Origin: Kitasatospora sp. DSM 101779
Lineage (GTDB): Bacteria; Actinomycetota; Actinomycetes; Streptomycetales; Streptomycetaceae
DNA: 64,000 bases
Assembly: GCF_025655475.1 (NCBI RefSeq)
Contig: NZ_JAHTIK010000001.1
Location: 7,069,513 to 7,133,512, forward strand
Direction of reading: 5' to 3'
Both the position numbers and the translations under genes were made by a program. Shown in pieces: positions 32,703 through 40,674 of this stretch. The notes beneath the pieces were generated by a model, which was not told the DNA's origin, made no database searches, and was given only the letters and a program-made list of their open reading frames with translations. Positions within the stretch are counted from its first letter, which is position 1. Each line of letters begins with the position of its first letter.

Positions 32703-32758
32703 GGTGCTCGGTGCTCGGTGCTCGGTGCTCGGTTCTCGGTGCTCGGTGCTCGGTGCTC
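32703..32758. repeat. Heptanucleotide tandem repeat, eight units
   Basis: Eight consecutive GGTGCTC units; the fifth reads GGTTCTC. The array is 56 bp, non-coding and lies eight bases before a palindromic element. Length variation by slippage would be expected. Confidence 0.9.
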
Positions 32759-32766
32759 GGGCGCTG

Positions 32767-32920
32767 GGGGCACCTCCCGGCCGAAGGCCGGGGGCGGAAC
32801 CGCGCAATGCGGATGCGGGCCACTGCGCGGGCCGGGGGTGAGCCGGTTTCCTCAGGGGCACCACTCTCGGAGCACACATGTCCCCCGGCCTTCGGCCGGG
32901 AGGTGCCCCGACGCGCCCCT
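32767..32920. repeat. Dispersed palindrome-rich element, copy 2
   Basis: Flanked by a perfect 28-bp inverted repeat (32767-32794 and 32882-32909; arms contain CACCTCCCGGCCGAAGGCC). The interior shares GCGCAATGCGGATGCGGGCC with the other two copies, and the right end shares CTTCGGCCGGGAGGTG and the CGCGCCCCTG terminus. It lies between two minus-strand genes. Confidence 0.85.
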
Positions 32921-32957
32921 GATTCACCATCCGACGGCCCCTGTGAGGCCACGCCCG

Positions 32958-33608
32958 CTAGGCGAAGTCGATGTCGTGCAGCCGCAGGGCGCCCGACTGG
33001 TCGAGGAGCACGGTGGAGGCGCAGCCGGCGAGCGGTCCGTCGGCGGCCGCGAGCCGGGAGTGCAGCCGGTCGGTGGCCCAGCGGTGCCGGGCGAAGGCGT
33101 ACGCCGAGACCCTGCGGCCGCGTTCGCGCTGGCCCTGCGCGGCCTCCTCGGGGCTGGCGTCCAGCAGTAGCAGGTGCAGCCGGCGGCCCTGCGCGGCCGC
33201 GGTGCGGGCGATCCACCACCGAACCCAGGGCAGCGTGCCGCAGTCGTGGACCACCAGCGGGCCGCCGGACCGCAGCGCCCGGTGCAGCCCGCGGTAGTGG
33301 TGCAGCCGCACCAGCGGCCGGTAGAACGCGTACGGCAGCGACGGCAGCCGCCCCTCGTACTGCTCGCGCGAGTGCTGGGAGTCGACCACCGGTGCGCGCG
33401 AACAGCGCCCGATCAGCGTGGACTTGCCACTGCCCGGCAGGCCGGAGACGACGACCACGTCCGCGGCCGGGTAGCGCAGCGCGCCCGGCACCGGGCGGCC
33501 GCGCAGGTCGTGCAGGCCCGCGGGGTGCAGCACGCCCGCCGCCGTCCGAGCCGTACATGCTTCGGTCCCGGCCCCCGCCACGGGCCCGGTACTGACGGTT
33601 TCGCGCAC
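32958..33608 (-). CDS. P-loop kinase-like ATPase
   Basis: A 216-residue P-loop protein. Walker A GLPGSGKST is at residues 56-64, a DCGTLP stretch may serve as the acidic metal site, and a basic lid region with RERGRRVSAYAFARHRW follows, as in small nucleoside/zeta-toxin-like kinases. The N-terminal 50 residues are unstructured. The substrate is unknown. It is divergent from the twin ATP-grasp genes across a 403-bp gap, and gene order suggests but does not prove a shared job. Confidence 0.75.
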   Translation of the reverse strand: MRETVSTGPVAGAGTEACTARTAAGVLHPAGLHDLRGRPVPGALRYPAADVVVVSGLPGSGKSTLIGRCSRAPVVDSQHSREQYEGRLPSLPYAFYRPLVRLHHYRGLHRALRSGGPLVVHDCGTLPWVRWWIARTAAAQGRRLHLLLLDASPEEAAQGQRERGRRVSAYAFARHRWATDRLHSRLAAADGPLAGCASTVLLDQSGALRLHDIDFA

Positions 33609-34011
33609 CGCCCCCTCCTTCCGGTACCCGTGCCTTACCCGGAACGGGACAAGGCCTCACCAAGAGAGGGTAATGGGATCATCCGGCGCTGCGGGGTGCC
33701 GTTCCGCGCGGTGACCCGGCTGTGGTCTGCTGGAACGGCTTCGGGACATCCCGGTGACATCCGGACCCCGGCCGGCCCGGATCCCGTGCCCGGCCCGCCC
33801 GGTGACACCCCGTCGGGCGCACCGAGGCACCGGCGGCCGGCCACCGCGCGACCTCTCCGGCGGGGACGCTCCGCGCACGCACCGGCCGTCGGCTGTGACC
33901 CGCTTGTAGCCGTTCGCGGCCGACTTGGGCGATCTTGCCCGGATGGTTCGTGGCATCCTGGAGCGCTGTGGCCGGGCCGACGGTGCCCGACCGGGGGGAG
34001 GGGAGTTGCGG
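33609..34011. other. Intergenic region between P-loop and ATP-grasp genes
   Basis: A 403-bp divergent gap. It ends in a GGGGGGAGGGGAG ribosome binding site for the ATP-grasp gene. TACCCT on the minus strand at 33666-33671 may be the -10 of the P-loop gene. I looked for a short precursor peptide gene here, as would accompany a graspetide cluster, and found none convincing. Confidence 0.45.
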
Positions 34012-34902
34012 ATGAGGTTCTGCTTCCTGGTCGAGGAGCACTACCGGAACGACGGCATGCCGCTCGACGTGGTGCGGCAGCTGACCGCGTGGGGCCACCG
34101 GGTCGACGTCGTCCGCCCCGGCAGCTCGCTGCTCGACCTCGGCGAGCTGGTGCGCGCCGGAGACCACGACGCCTGGGTGCTCAAGACCGTGTCCGGCGGG
34201 CCCGGCCTCGGCCTGCTGGAGTCCGCCGCCGCGGTCGGCCTCACCACCGTCAACGACGCCCGCTCGATCCGGCCCGTCCGCGACAAGGCGCAGGCCGCCG
34301 TCATCGCCGCGCACCGCGGACTGCCCGTCCCCACCACCTGGGCGGCCGCCCGCTGGGAGGACTTCGGCAAGATACCCGACACCCACTACCCGCTGGTGGT
34401 GAAGCCCGCCGACGGCAGCTCCGGCCGCGCCGTCCACCTGGTGGAGCGCCCCGAGGAGCTCGCCCGGTTCGGCGCCGAACTCGGCGGCGAGGGTCTGCTG
34501 ATCGCCCAGCCGTACGTGCCGAACACCGGCGTGGACCTCAAGGTCTACAGCGCGGGCGGCGAACTGTTCGCCACCGAGCGGACCTCCCCGCTGCACCCGC
34601 ACCACCCGCACCGCGAACGGCCGGTGGCGCTCGCCCCGGAGGTCGCCGCGGTCGCCGCCCAGGTCGGCGAGGTCTTCGGCCTGGACCTGTACGGCGTCGA
34701 CATCCTGCTCGGCCCGGACGGCCCGGTCGTGGTCGACGTCAACGACTTCCCGAGCTTCCGGGCCGTGCCGCAGGCCGTCGCCCGGGTCTCCCGCGCCGTG
34801 CTCCGGCTGGCCCGCACCGGCTCCTCCTGGCCGTCGGTGGCAGCCGTTCCGCCGCAGGGCGTCGCCGGCACCGTGCCCGCCGCGGTCGGCGGCGCCGCGT
34901 GA
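34012..34902 (+). CDS. RimK-like ATP-grasp ligase, first of a pair
   Basis: A 296-residue ATP-grasp enzyme. N-terminal pre-ATP domain (MRFCFLVEEHY...GHRVDVVRPG), RDKAQAAVIAAHRGLPVPTTW, the ATP-binding VVKPADGSSGRAV loop, VDLKVYSAGG, and the metal-binding VVVDVNDFPSF near residue 245, with a Pro/Ala-rich tail. Such enzymes join a carboxylate to an amine through an acyl phosphate. Its TGA overlaps the GTG of a second ATP-grasp gene. No peptide substrate gene is visible. Confidence 0.82.
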   Translation: MRFCFLVEEHYRNDGMPLDVVRQLTAWGHRVDVVRPGSSLLDLGELVRAGDHDAWVLKTVSGGPGLGLLESAAAVGLTTVNDARSIRPVRDKAQAAVIAAHRGLPVPTTWAAARWEDFGKIPDTHYPLVVKPADGSSGRAVHLVERPEELARFGAELGGEGLLIAQPYVPNTGVDLKVYSAGGELFATERTSPLHPHHPHRERPVALAPEVAAVAAQVGEVFGLDLYGVDILLGPDGPVVVDVNDFPSFRAVPQAVARVSRAVLRLARTGSSWPSVAAVPPQGVAGTVPAAVGGAA

Positions 34903-35717
34903 GCGCCCGCGCGCACGTCAGGCTGCTCACCGCCGACCCGGAGCATCCGCTGCTGGCCGCCACCGCGGCCCTGCTGCGCGCCGAGGGACACACGGTCGAC
35001 AGCCAGCACCCGGACGGCCCGGAGCGGGCCGGCCGGCCGGACGTCTGCCTGCTCAAGGCCCGCACCCCGCAGGCGCTCGCCCTCGCCGGCCGCCTGGAGG
35101 AGCGCGGCGTACCGGTGCTGAACCCGGTAGCCGCCACGGCGTTCTGCCAGGACCGGCAGCGGATGGCCGACCTGGCCCTGGCGGCCGGCCTGCCCTTCGC
35201 ACCGACCAGGACGGTCGACCTCGCCGACCTGGCGGAACGGGCCGTCGACGAACCGGTGGTGGTGAAGAGCCTGCACAGCCGCCGGGGCGACCTGGTCGCG
35301 GCCGTCCGCGACACCGCCACGGCCCGCCGGCTCGCCGAACTGTGGCCCGGGGAACCGGTGGTCGTCCAGCCGCTGGCCCGCAACGACGGCTGGGACCACA
35401 AGCTCTGGGCCGTCGACGGCCGGCTCTTCGCCGAGCGCCGCCGCTCCGAACTCGCCGCGCCGGCCGCCGTCGCACGGGAGGAACTGCCGGTCGCCGCAGT
35501 GCCGGACGGCTGGCCGGAGCTGGTCCGCACCGCGGGCGAGGTCTTCGGGCTCCAGGTGTACGGGGTCGACATCCTCGACACTCCCGACGGGCCGCTGATC
35601 GTCGACGTCAACGCCTTCCCCGGCATCCGCGGCCAGGAGGGCGCCCCCGGGGCACTCGCCGCCCTCGCCACGGCCGCCGCCGCGGGCCGGCGCCTCTCGG
35701 GAACCCGGGCCGCCTAG
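34899..35717 (+). CDS. RimK-like ATP-grasp ligase, second of a pair
   Basis: A 272-residue paralogous ATP-grasp protein overlapping the previous gene by four bases (GTGA). It has CLLKARTPQALALAGRLEERG in the N-domain, FCQDRQRMADLALAAGLPFAPT, VVVKSLHSRRGD, and LIVDVNAFPGIRG. The two proteins are clearly related but diverged (HSRRGD replaces the glycine-rich loop GSSGRA of the first), so they likely have distinct substrates or form a heteromer. Confidence 0.82.
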   Translation: MSARAHVRLLTADPEHPLLAATAALLRAEGHTVDSQHPDGPERAGRPDVCLLKARTPQALALAGRLEERGVPVLNPVAATAFCQDRQRMADLALAAGLPFAPTRTVDLADLAERAVDEPVVVKSLHSRRGDLVAAVRDTATARRLAELWPGEPVVVQPLARNDGWDHKLWAVDGRLFAERRRSELAAPAAVAREELPVAAVPDGWPELVRTAGEVFGLQVYGVDILDTPDGPLIVDVNAFPGIRGQEGAPGALAALATAAAAGRRLSGTRAA

Positions 35718-35793
35718 CGAAGGGCTTACGCGGAGACGTCCGAGCCCCGCCGTGTGCCTGACGGCCGGGCAGCTCCGCCGGGGCGGGGTGCCC

Positions 35794-36072
35794 TCACCAG
35801 GTGGTCGGGCGGACCTCGAAGCCGGTCAGGCCCTCCGGAGGTTCCTCGGAGATCCGGCGCTCCTCGACCACCGCGCGGCTCGGGCCGCGCCCGCACCACT
35901 CCACCAGGCGCTCGACCGCCGACGGCTCGCCCTCGAAGACGGCCTCGACCCGCCCGTCCGGCAGGTTCCGCACCCAGCCGGAGACACCGGCCGCGACGGC
36001 CTGCTGCCGGCAGGTGTCGCGGAAGAAGACGCCCTGCACCACCCCGGCCACCATCACACGTCTACGGATCAC
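35794..36072 (-). CDS. acyP: Acylphosphatase
   Basis: A 92-residue acylphosphatase. R18 in GVVQGVFFRDT binds phosphate and N36 in GWVRNLPDGRVE positions the water, matching the family signature. It hydrolyses acyl phosphates. The GTG start is followed by a typical MVAGVVQG strand, and TATACC-like bases lie about eight bases upstream. It has nothing functionally linked next to it, though acyl phosphates are ATP-grasp intermediates. Confidence 0.95.
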   Translation of the reverse strand: MIRRRVMVAGVVQGVFFRDTCRQQAVAAGVSGWVRNLPDGRVEAVFEGEPSAVERLVEWCGRGPSRAVVEERRISEEPPEGLTGFEVRPTTW

Positions 36073-36304
36073 GCCTGCCAGGTATACCCGATCCCGGACG
36101 GCGACCGCGGTGCCGCCGCGCCGCGTGCGGGGGCCGGGGAGGCCGACGTTCCGTCAGGGGCGGCCCCGCGCAAGGCCGCCGCCGGACCGCGGAATTCCGG
36201 CCGGTCGATTCGATCCGTTCTCGGAAATTGTCCGGGACGTGATCCCAAATTCACCCGGGCGGTGCCGGGCGAACGGGAATGAAACGCCGCCGGGAAAGGC
36301 AAAA

Positions 36305-36335
36305 GGCCGGGGCAGCCGATACGGCTGCCCCGGCC
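36305..36335 (-). terminator. Terminator of the DUF805 gene
   Basis: GGCCGGGGCAGCCG (36305-36318) and its exact complement at 36322-36335 form a 14-bp stem with a 3-nt loop. On the minus strand it is followed by a TTTT run, so it looks like an intrinsic terminator for the DUF805 gene. Confidence 0.85.
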
Positions 36336-36359
36336 CGTTCGTCGGTGCAGGTGGTGGGA

Positions 36360-36716
36360 TCAGGCCACGGCCGGGCTGAGCTTGGGGTTCGGGCCGTAGG
36401 AGTTGGCCTCGGACTGGCCCTCGGTCGCGGCGAAGACGATGAGGACGATCGCGCCGATCAGCGGGATGAGTCCGATCAGCAGCCACCAGCCGGGGCGGCC
36501 GGTGTCGTGCAGGCGGCGGACGGTCACGGCGAGGCTGGGGACCAGCACCGCGAGGCCGTAGAGCGCGGTGAGCAGCGAGGTGTCCAGCAGGTTGCCGACG
36601 ATCGCCAGGACGACGTAGATCGCGAAGTTGACCAGGGCGAACATCCAGTATTCCTTGCGGCGTGCCCGGCCGCCGAAACCCGCGTAATTCTTGAGCACAG
36701 CCAAGTACCAGTCCAC
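36360..36716 (-). CDS. DUF805 membrane protein
   Basis: A 118-residue DUF805 protein: an N-terminal NYAGFGGRARRKEYW amphipathic segment, then three or four membrane helices (about 24-45, 47-67, 80-105) with a VRRLHDTGRPGWW signature between them. It is a small inner membrane protein of unknown role. The GTG has AGGGAC upstream. A strong terminator follows. Confidence 0.92.
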   Translation of the reverse strand: MDWYLAVLKNYAGFGGRARRKEYWMFALVNFAIYVVLAIVGNLLDTSLLTALYGLAVLVPSLAVTVRRLHDTGRPGWWLLIGLIPLIGAIVLIVFAATEGQSEANSYGPNPKLSPAVA

Positions 36717-36927
36717 GTCAGTTGTCCCTGTTTCCGTACCGATTGGGTTGGGGGGAATGTAGTGGTGGGGGTGATGGGCGGTCAAGAACTTTTTCACCGG
36801 GTGGGGGAAGCATTTCGATCCGGCCCGACACTCGGCTGTAACCCGGTCGCAGCGGCCCCGACAAACGGCCCGACTAGGCTGGTGGCACACCCGTCACAGG
36901 CCCACCCCCCGTACCCCGAGGAGGACC

Positions 36928-38862
36928 GTGCGCCGCCCCCAGCCGCACCCCGCGGCCGCACCCGGCTGGCTGCTCCACCCGCTGCGCTGGCAGCGCGGAC
37001 CGGTGCCGTGGGCGGCGGTCGCGCGGGGCGCGCTGGGCATGGGCCCGGTGCTGGCGGTGTGCCTGGCCGCCGGGCAGCCGCAGGCCGGAGTGCTGGCCGG
37101 GCTCGGGGCGATGTTCGCGAGCATCAACGACCGTCCGGGCACCTGGCGCAGCGGGGTGCTGCACATGGCCGTCCCCGCCCTCGCCGGCGCACTCGGGCTG
37201 CTGGTCGGGCAGAGCGCCGGGGCCGGCACCCGGGTGCTGCCGGTGCTCGCCCTGGTGGGGCTGGTGTCGGGCGCGGTCAGCGTGGCCGGCCCGGTCTGGT
37301 CGCTGGCCGGCCTGCAACTGCTGGTGCTGACCGCGGTCGGCGGCGGCATGCAGCTCACCGTCCCCGCCTGGCTCGGCGCCTCGGCGTTCCTGGCCGGGGC
37401 CGGCTGGCTGCTGCTGCTCCGCCTGACGGTGCGCCGGCCCGGCCGCCGACTGCACGACGAGCGGGCCGCCGTCGCCGGTGTGTACGACGCGCTCGCCGAC
37501 GCACTGGAGGCGGTCGGCACACCCGCCGCCGAACCGGCCCGCCGCGCGCTGACCGCCGCCCTCGACCGGGCGGACGAAGCCCTGCGGCTGCGGGCACTGA
37601 TCCGGCTGCCGCTGCCGGGCCGCCCCGCGGCCGACCTGCGGCTCGCCGCCCGGCTCGGCACGGCCGCGGCGCTCTGCGAGGCCAGTGTCGCCCTGCTGTG
37701 GGAGGGCGAGCCGCTGCCGGCCAGGATCGCCGACGGGCCGCGCCGCCTGGCGGAGGCCGTCCGCGGCGACACCGCCCCCGGCGCGCTGCCCGCACCGGTC
37801 TCCGACACCCCGGCGCGCAGCGCCTTCGACCGCGCCGTCCTGGAGGCCGGCGTCGCCTTCGGCACGGCCGCCCCCGCGGCACCCCCGCATCCGGCCCGCC
37901 GCCCGCTGGTGCATCCGGCCGGCCCCGCGGGCCGCGAGTACGGGCTGCGGGTGGCCGCGTGCGTGAGCGTCAGCACCGCCGTCGCCCTGCTGCTGCACAC
38001 CGGCCACTGGTACTGGCTGCCGGCGACCGCGGCCTTCCTGGTGAAGCCCGACCTCGGGCCGCTGTTCTCGCGAGTGGTGAGCCGGTTCGTCGGCACCGCC
38101 GCCGGGGTGCTGGCCTTCGTTCCGCTCGCCGGCCTGCTCACCGGCCGGTGGTGGCCGGCCGCGGCGGTGGCCCTCGGCGGCGCGCTGGTGCCGCTCGCCG
38201 TTCGGCACTTCGCCCTGCAGACGGCCGTGGTCACGGTGACCGTGCTGACCTTCGTCTCGGTCGGCGGCGACCGGCAGGCCGCGGCCTCCCGGCTGGCCGA
38301 CACCGCCGTCGCCTGCCTGCTGGTGCTGCTCGTCGGCCACCTGCCGAGACTCGCCGACACCCAGGCGCGGGTCGGCCACCGCTCCGCGCACGCGCTCCGG
38401 CACACCCGCCGATACCTGCAGCACGTCCTGGCCGCCGGGCCGGCCGACCCTGCCGGGCACCCCGCCGAGCAGCGGCACGAGCAGCCCGCTGAGCAGCGGG
38501 CCGAACTGCGCCGCGCCGCCTACCAGGCACTCGCCGAGGCGCGGACGGCCGCCGAGACCGCCGCTGCCGAACTGCACACCGGCCGCGGCCCGGACTGGCT
38601 GCGCGTCACCACCGGTGCGGAACGGATCGTCGACGCGGCCACCGCCTGCGCCGTGCGGCTGGAACACGGCGCCGCCCGGCCGGCCGCCCCCGCGGCCCGG
38701 CAGGTCGCCGACGCCCTGGACGCCGTCGCCGACGCCCTCGACGGCCGCACTGCCGCACCCGGCCGCCGCCCGGCCCTCGCCGACCTGCCGCCCGACTGCC
38801 TGACCCTCAACGACATCGTCACCGAACTCCGCCGCATCCGGACCCTCGCCACCGCGGCCTGA
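36928..38862 (+). CDS. FUSC-family membrane protein
   Basis: A 644-residue FUSC-type protein. Two bundles of about five or six membrane helices (about 25-170 and 355-480) each precede a helical soluble part (about 185-320 and 490-640). The signature GHWYWLPATAAFLVKPD-like segment at about 366-384 matches the FUSC/aromatic acid exporter core. Substrate unknown. GTG start after GAGGA. A GC-rich hairpin near 38905-38950 may terminate it. Confidence 0.88.
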   Translation: MRRPQPHPAAAPGWLLHPLRWQRGPVPWAAVARGALGMGPVLAVCLAAGQPQAGVLAGLGAMFASINDRPGTWRSGVLHMAVPALAGALGLLVGQSAGAGTRVLPVLALVGLVSGAVSVAGPVWSLAGLQLLVLTAVGGGMQLTVPAWLGASAFLAGAGWLLLLRLTVRRPGRRLHDERAAVAGVYDALADALEAVGTPAAEPARRALTAALDRADEALRLRALIRLPLPGRPAADLRLAARLGTAAALCEASVALLWEGEPLPARIADGPRRLAEAVRGDTAPGALPAPVSDTPARSAFDRAVLEAGVAFGTAAPAAPPHPARRPLVHPAGPAGREYGLRVAACVSVSTAVALLLHTGHWYWLPATAAFLVKPDLGPLFSRVVSRFVGTAAGVLAFVPLAGLLTGRWWPAAAVALGGALVPLAVRHFALQTAVVTVTVLTFVSVGGDRQAAASRLADTAVACLLVLLVGHLPRLADTQARVGHRSAHALRHTRRYLQHVLAAGPADPAGHPAEQRHEQPAEQRAELRRAAYQALAEARTAAETAAAELHTGRGPDWLRVTTGAERIVDAATACAVRLEHGAARPAAPAARQVADALDAVADALDGRTAAPGRRPALADLPPDCLTLNDIVTELRRIRTLATAA

Positions 38863-39110
38863 CGCCCCGACGGCCACCGGGCCAGGCAAGGTCCGAGCGA
38901 GAGGGCCCGGGCCCGCCGCACCCCGGCGGCGGCCGGCCCCGGCCCGGGCGCTAGCATGCGGCACGAACACGCCCGATCCCGGCCGGACCGGCGGAAATCC
39001 TCCCGGGTAGCCGCTCTCACCTGCGGATCGGTGCCGTCCCCCGGCGGTCAGCGGCGACCGCCCACCGATCCAGCGAAGCCGCCGCCCGGTGGCGGACCAC
39101 GGAGCCCCTC

Positions 39111-40358
39111 ATGCGCCCAGCGCCGCCCGCCGATCGGACGAGATCCCCGCGAGGGGGCCCGGCGCTCGTCGCCCTCGCCGTCACCGCCTTCGCCATCGGC
39201 ACCACCGAGTTCGCCGCGATGGGGCTGCTGCCGCAGATCGCCGACGGACTGCACGTCTCGATCCCGCGGGCCGGCTGGCTGGTCTCGCTGTACGCGCTCG
39301 GCGTGGTGATCGGTGCGCCGCTGCTCACCGCCCTGTGCGCCCGGCTGCCGCGCAAGGCCGTGCTGGTCGGCCTGACGGGCCTGTTCACGGTCGGCAACCT
39401 GCTCTGCGCGATCGCCCCGAACTTCGCCTTCCTCGCGGCCGCCCGGCTGATCACCGGCCTGCCGCACGGCGCCTTCTTCGGTGCCGGCGCGGTCGCCGCC
39501 GCCGAACTCGCCGCCCCGCACCTGCGGGCCCGCGCGGTCTCCGTGATGTTCTCCGGCCTCACGGTCGCCAACATCCTCGGCGTGCCCGCCGCCACCCTGC
39601 TCGGCCAGCAGCTCGGCTGGCGGGCCGCGATGCTCGTGGTCGTGGCGATCGGCGGGCTCGGCGCCGCCGCGATCGCCCGTTTCGTCCCGCCGTTGCCCAG
39701 CCACCCGCAGGCCGGCCTGCGACACGAGCTCTCCGCCTTCCGCAGCGGGCAGCTCTGGCTCGCCCTGGCCACCGTCGTCGTCGGCTGCGCCGGCCTGTTC
39801 GCCTGCTACAGCTATATCACCCCGCTGCTGACCGAGGTCGCGGGCTTCGGGGACGGCTCGGTGACCCTGGTGCTCGCCCTGTTCGGGGTCGGCTTCACCA
39901 TCGGCAACGCGCTCGGCGGGTGGGCCGCGGACCGGGCGCTGCGGCCGAGCATCTGCGCGGCCTTCCTGCTGATGGCGCTGGCCCTGGGCGTCTTCGCGGT
40001 GACCGCGCACGCCCGGTGGTCGGCGGCCGTCACGGTGGTGCTGATCGGCGTCTTCGGGTTCGCGGTGGTGCCGACCGTGCAGACCCTGGTGCTGCAGAAG
40101 GCCAGGAACGCGCCCACGCTCGCCTCCGCCACCGTGCAGGGCGCCTTCAACCTCGGCAACGCCCAGGGCGCCTGGCTCGGCGGCCTGGCGTTGAGCGTGG
40201 GCTGGGGCTGGACCTCGCCCACCCTGGTCGGCGCGGCGCTCGCGCTGGCCGGTTGTGCGATCGCCACGGTCTCCTGGGCGGTGGACCGCCGCGCCGGCGG
40301 ACCGGCTGCGGCGGTCGCCGGTGCGGTGGTCGAGGCGCCGCAGCCGGTACCGAACTGA
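39111..40358 (+). CDS. MFS drug/sugar exporter (DHA1-type)
   Basis: A 415-residue MFS transporter with 12 predicted helices. GTTEFAAMGLLPQIA in helix 1 is the AraJ/DHA1-type opening, and LYALGVVIGAPLLTALCARLPRK gives the loop 2-3 motif A. Such carriers export drugs or sugars by proton antiport; the substrate is not readable. The -10-like TAGCAT at 38951 lies about 155 bp upstream, so it may have its own leader. Confidence 0.92.
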   Translation: MRPAPPADRTRSPRGGPALVALAVTAFAIGTTEFAAMGLLPQIADGLHVSIPRAGWLVSLYALGVVIGAPLLTALCARLPRKAVLVGLTGLFTVGNLLCAIAPNFAFLAAARLITGLPHGAFFGAGAVAAAELAAPHLRARAVSVMFSGLTVANILGVPAATLLGQQLGWRAAMLVVVAIGGLGAAAIARFVPPLPSHPQAGLRHELSAFRSGQLWLALATVVVGCAGLFACYSYITPLLTEVAGFGDGSVTLVLALFGVGFTIGNALGGWAADRALRPSICAAFLLMALALGVFAVTAHARWSAAVTVVLIGVFGFAVVPTVQTLVLQKARNAPTLASATVQGAFNLGNAQGAWLGGLALSVGWGWTSPTLVGAALALAGCAIATVSWAVDRRAGGPAAAVAGAVVEAPQPVPN

Positions 40359-40419
40359 CGGCCCGCCGGGGCCCGGACGTGCCGGGGCCCGGCAGTACCG
40401 CTCACCTGCCTCCGCCCGT

Positions 40420-40674
40420 TCAGTCGAGCGGCGCGACCAGTTCGCCGGTTGCCGCGAGGTGCACCGTCAGTGCCTCGGTCGGGCACATCTCGGCGGCCTC
40501 GGTCAGCCGCTCGGAGGCCTCGGCCCGGGCGTGCCGGGGCACCGCCCGGCCGTCCGGACCGAGCAGGACGTCCGCCGGGGCCGCCGCCGCGCACAGCCCG
40601 GTGCCGACGCAGCGGATCCGGTCCACCCGCACCTCGAGACCGCCCGCGGTTCCGTCCCCCGCCCCGGCGCTCAC
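40420..40674 (-). CDS. Ferredoxin partner of the P450
   Basis: An 84-residue 3Fe-4S-type ferredoxin with CVGTGLC (two Cys) and CPTEAL (Cys) motifs. It starts with a GTG that overlaps the P450 TGA by four bases, so it is translated with it and is the obvious electron donor. Confidence 0.9.
   Translation of the reverse strand: MSAGAGDGTAGGLEVRVDRIRCVGTGLCAAAAPADVLLGPDGRAVPRHARAEASERLTEAAEMCPTEALTVHLAATGELVAPLD

Larger units (their letters stand above)
32565..32957. other. Repeat-rich intergenic region
   Basis: This 393-bp gap between two minus-strand genes holds no convincing coding sequence. It contains a -10 box at its left edge, an eight-unit heptanucleotide array (32703-32758) and, immediately after it, the second copy of the dispersed palindromic element (32767-32920). 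Confidence 0.7.

Noticed and set aside
32703..32758. Short regular repeats as a CRISPR array
   Set aside because: The units are 7 bp with no spacers; this is a simple tandem repeat.
33925..34011. Short in-frame extension of the first ATP-grasp gene as a leader peptide or precursor
   Set aside because: It is continuous with the ATP-grasp frame, has no separate stop or ribosome binding site, and the strong GGGGGGAGGGGAG points to the ATG at 34012.
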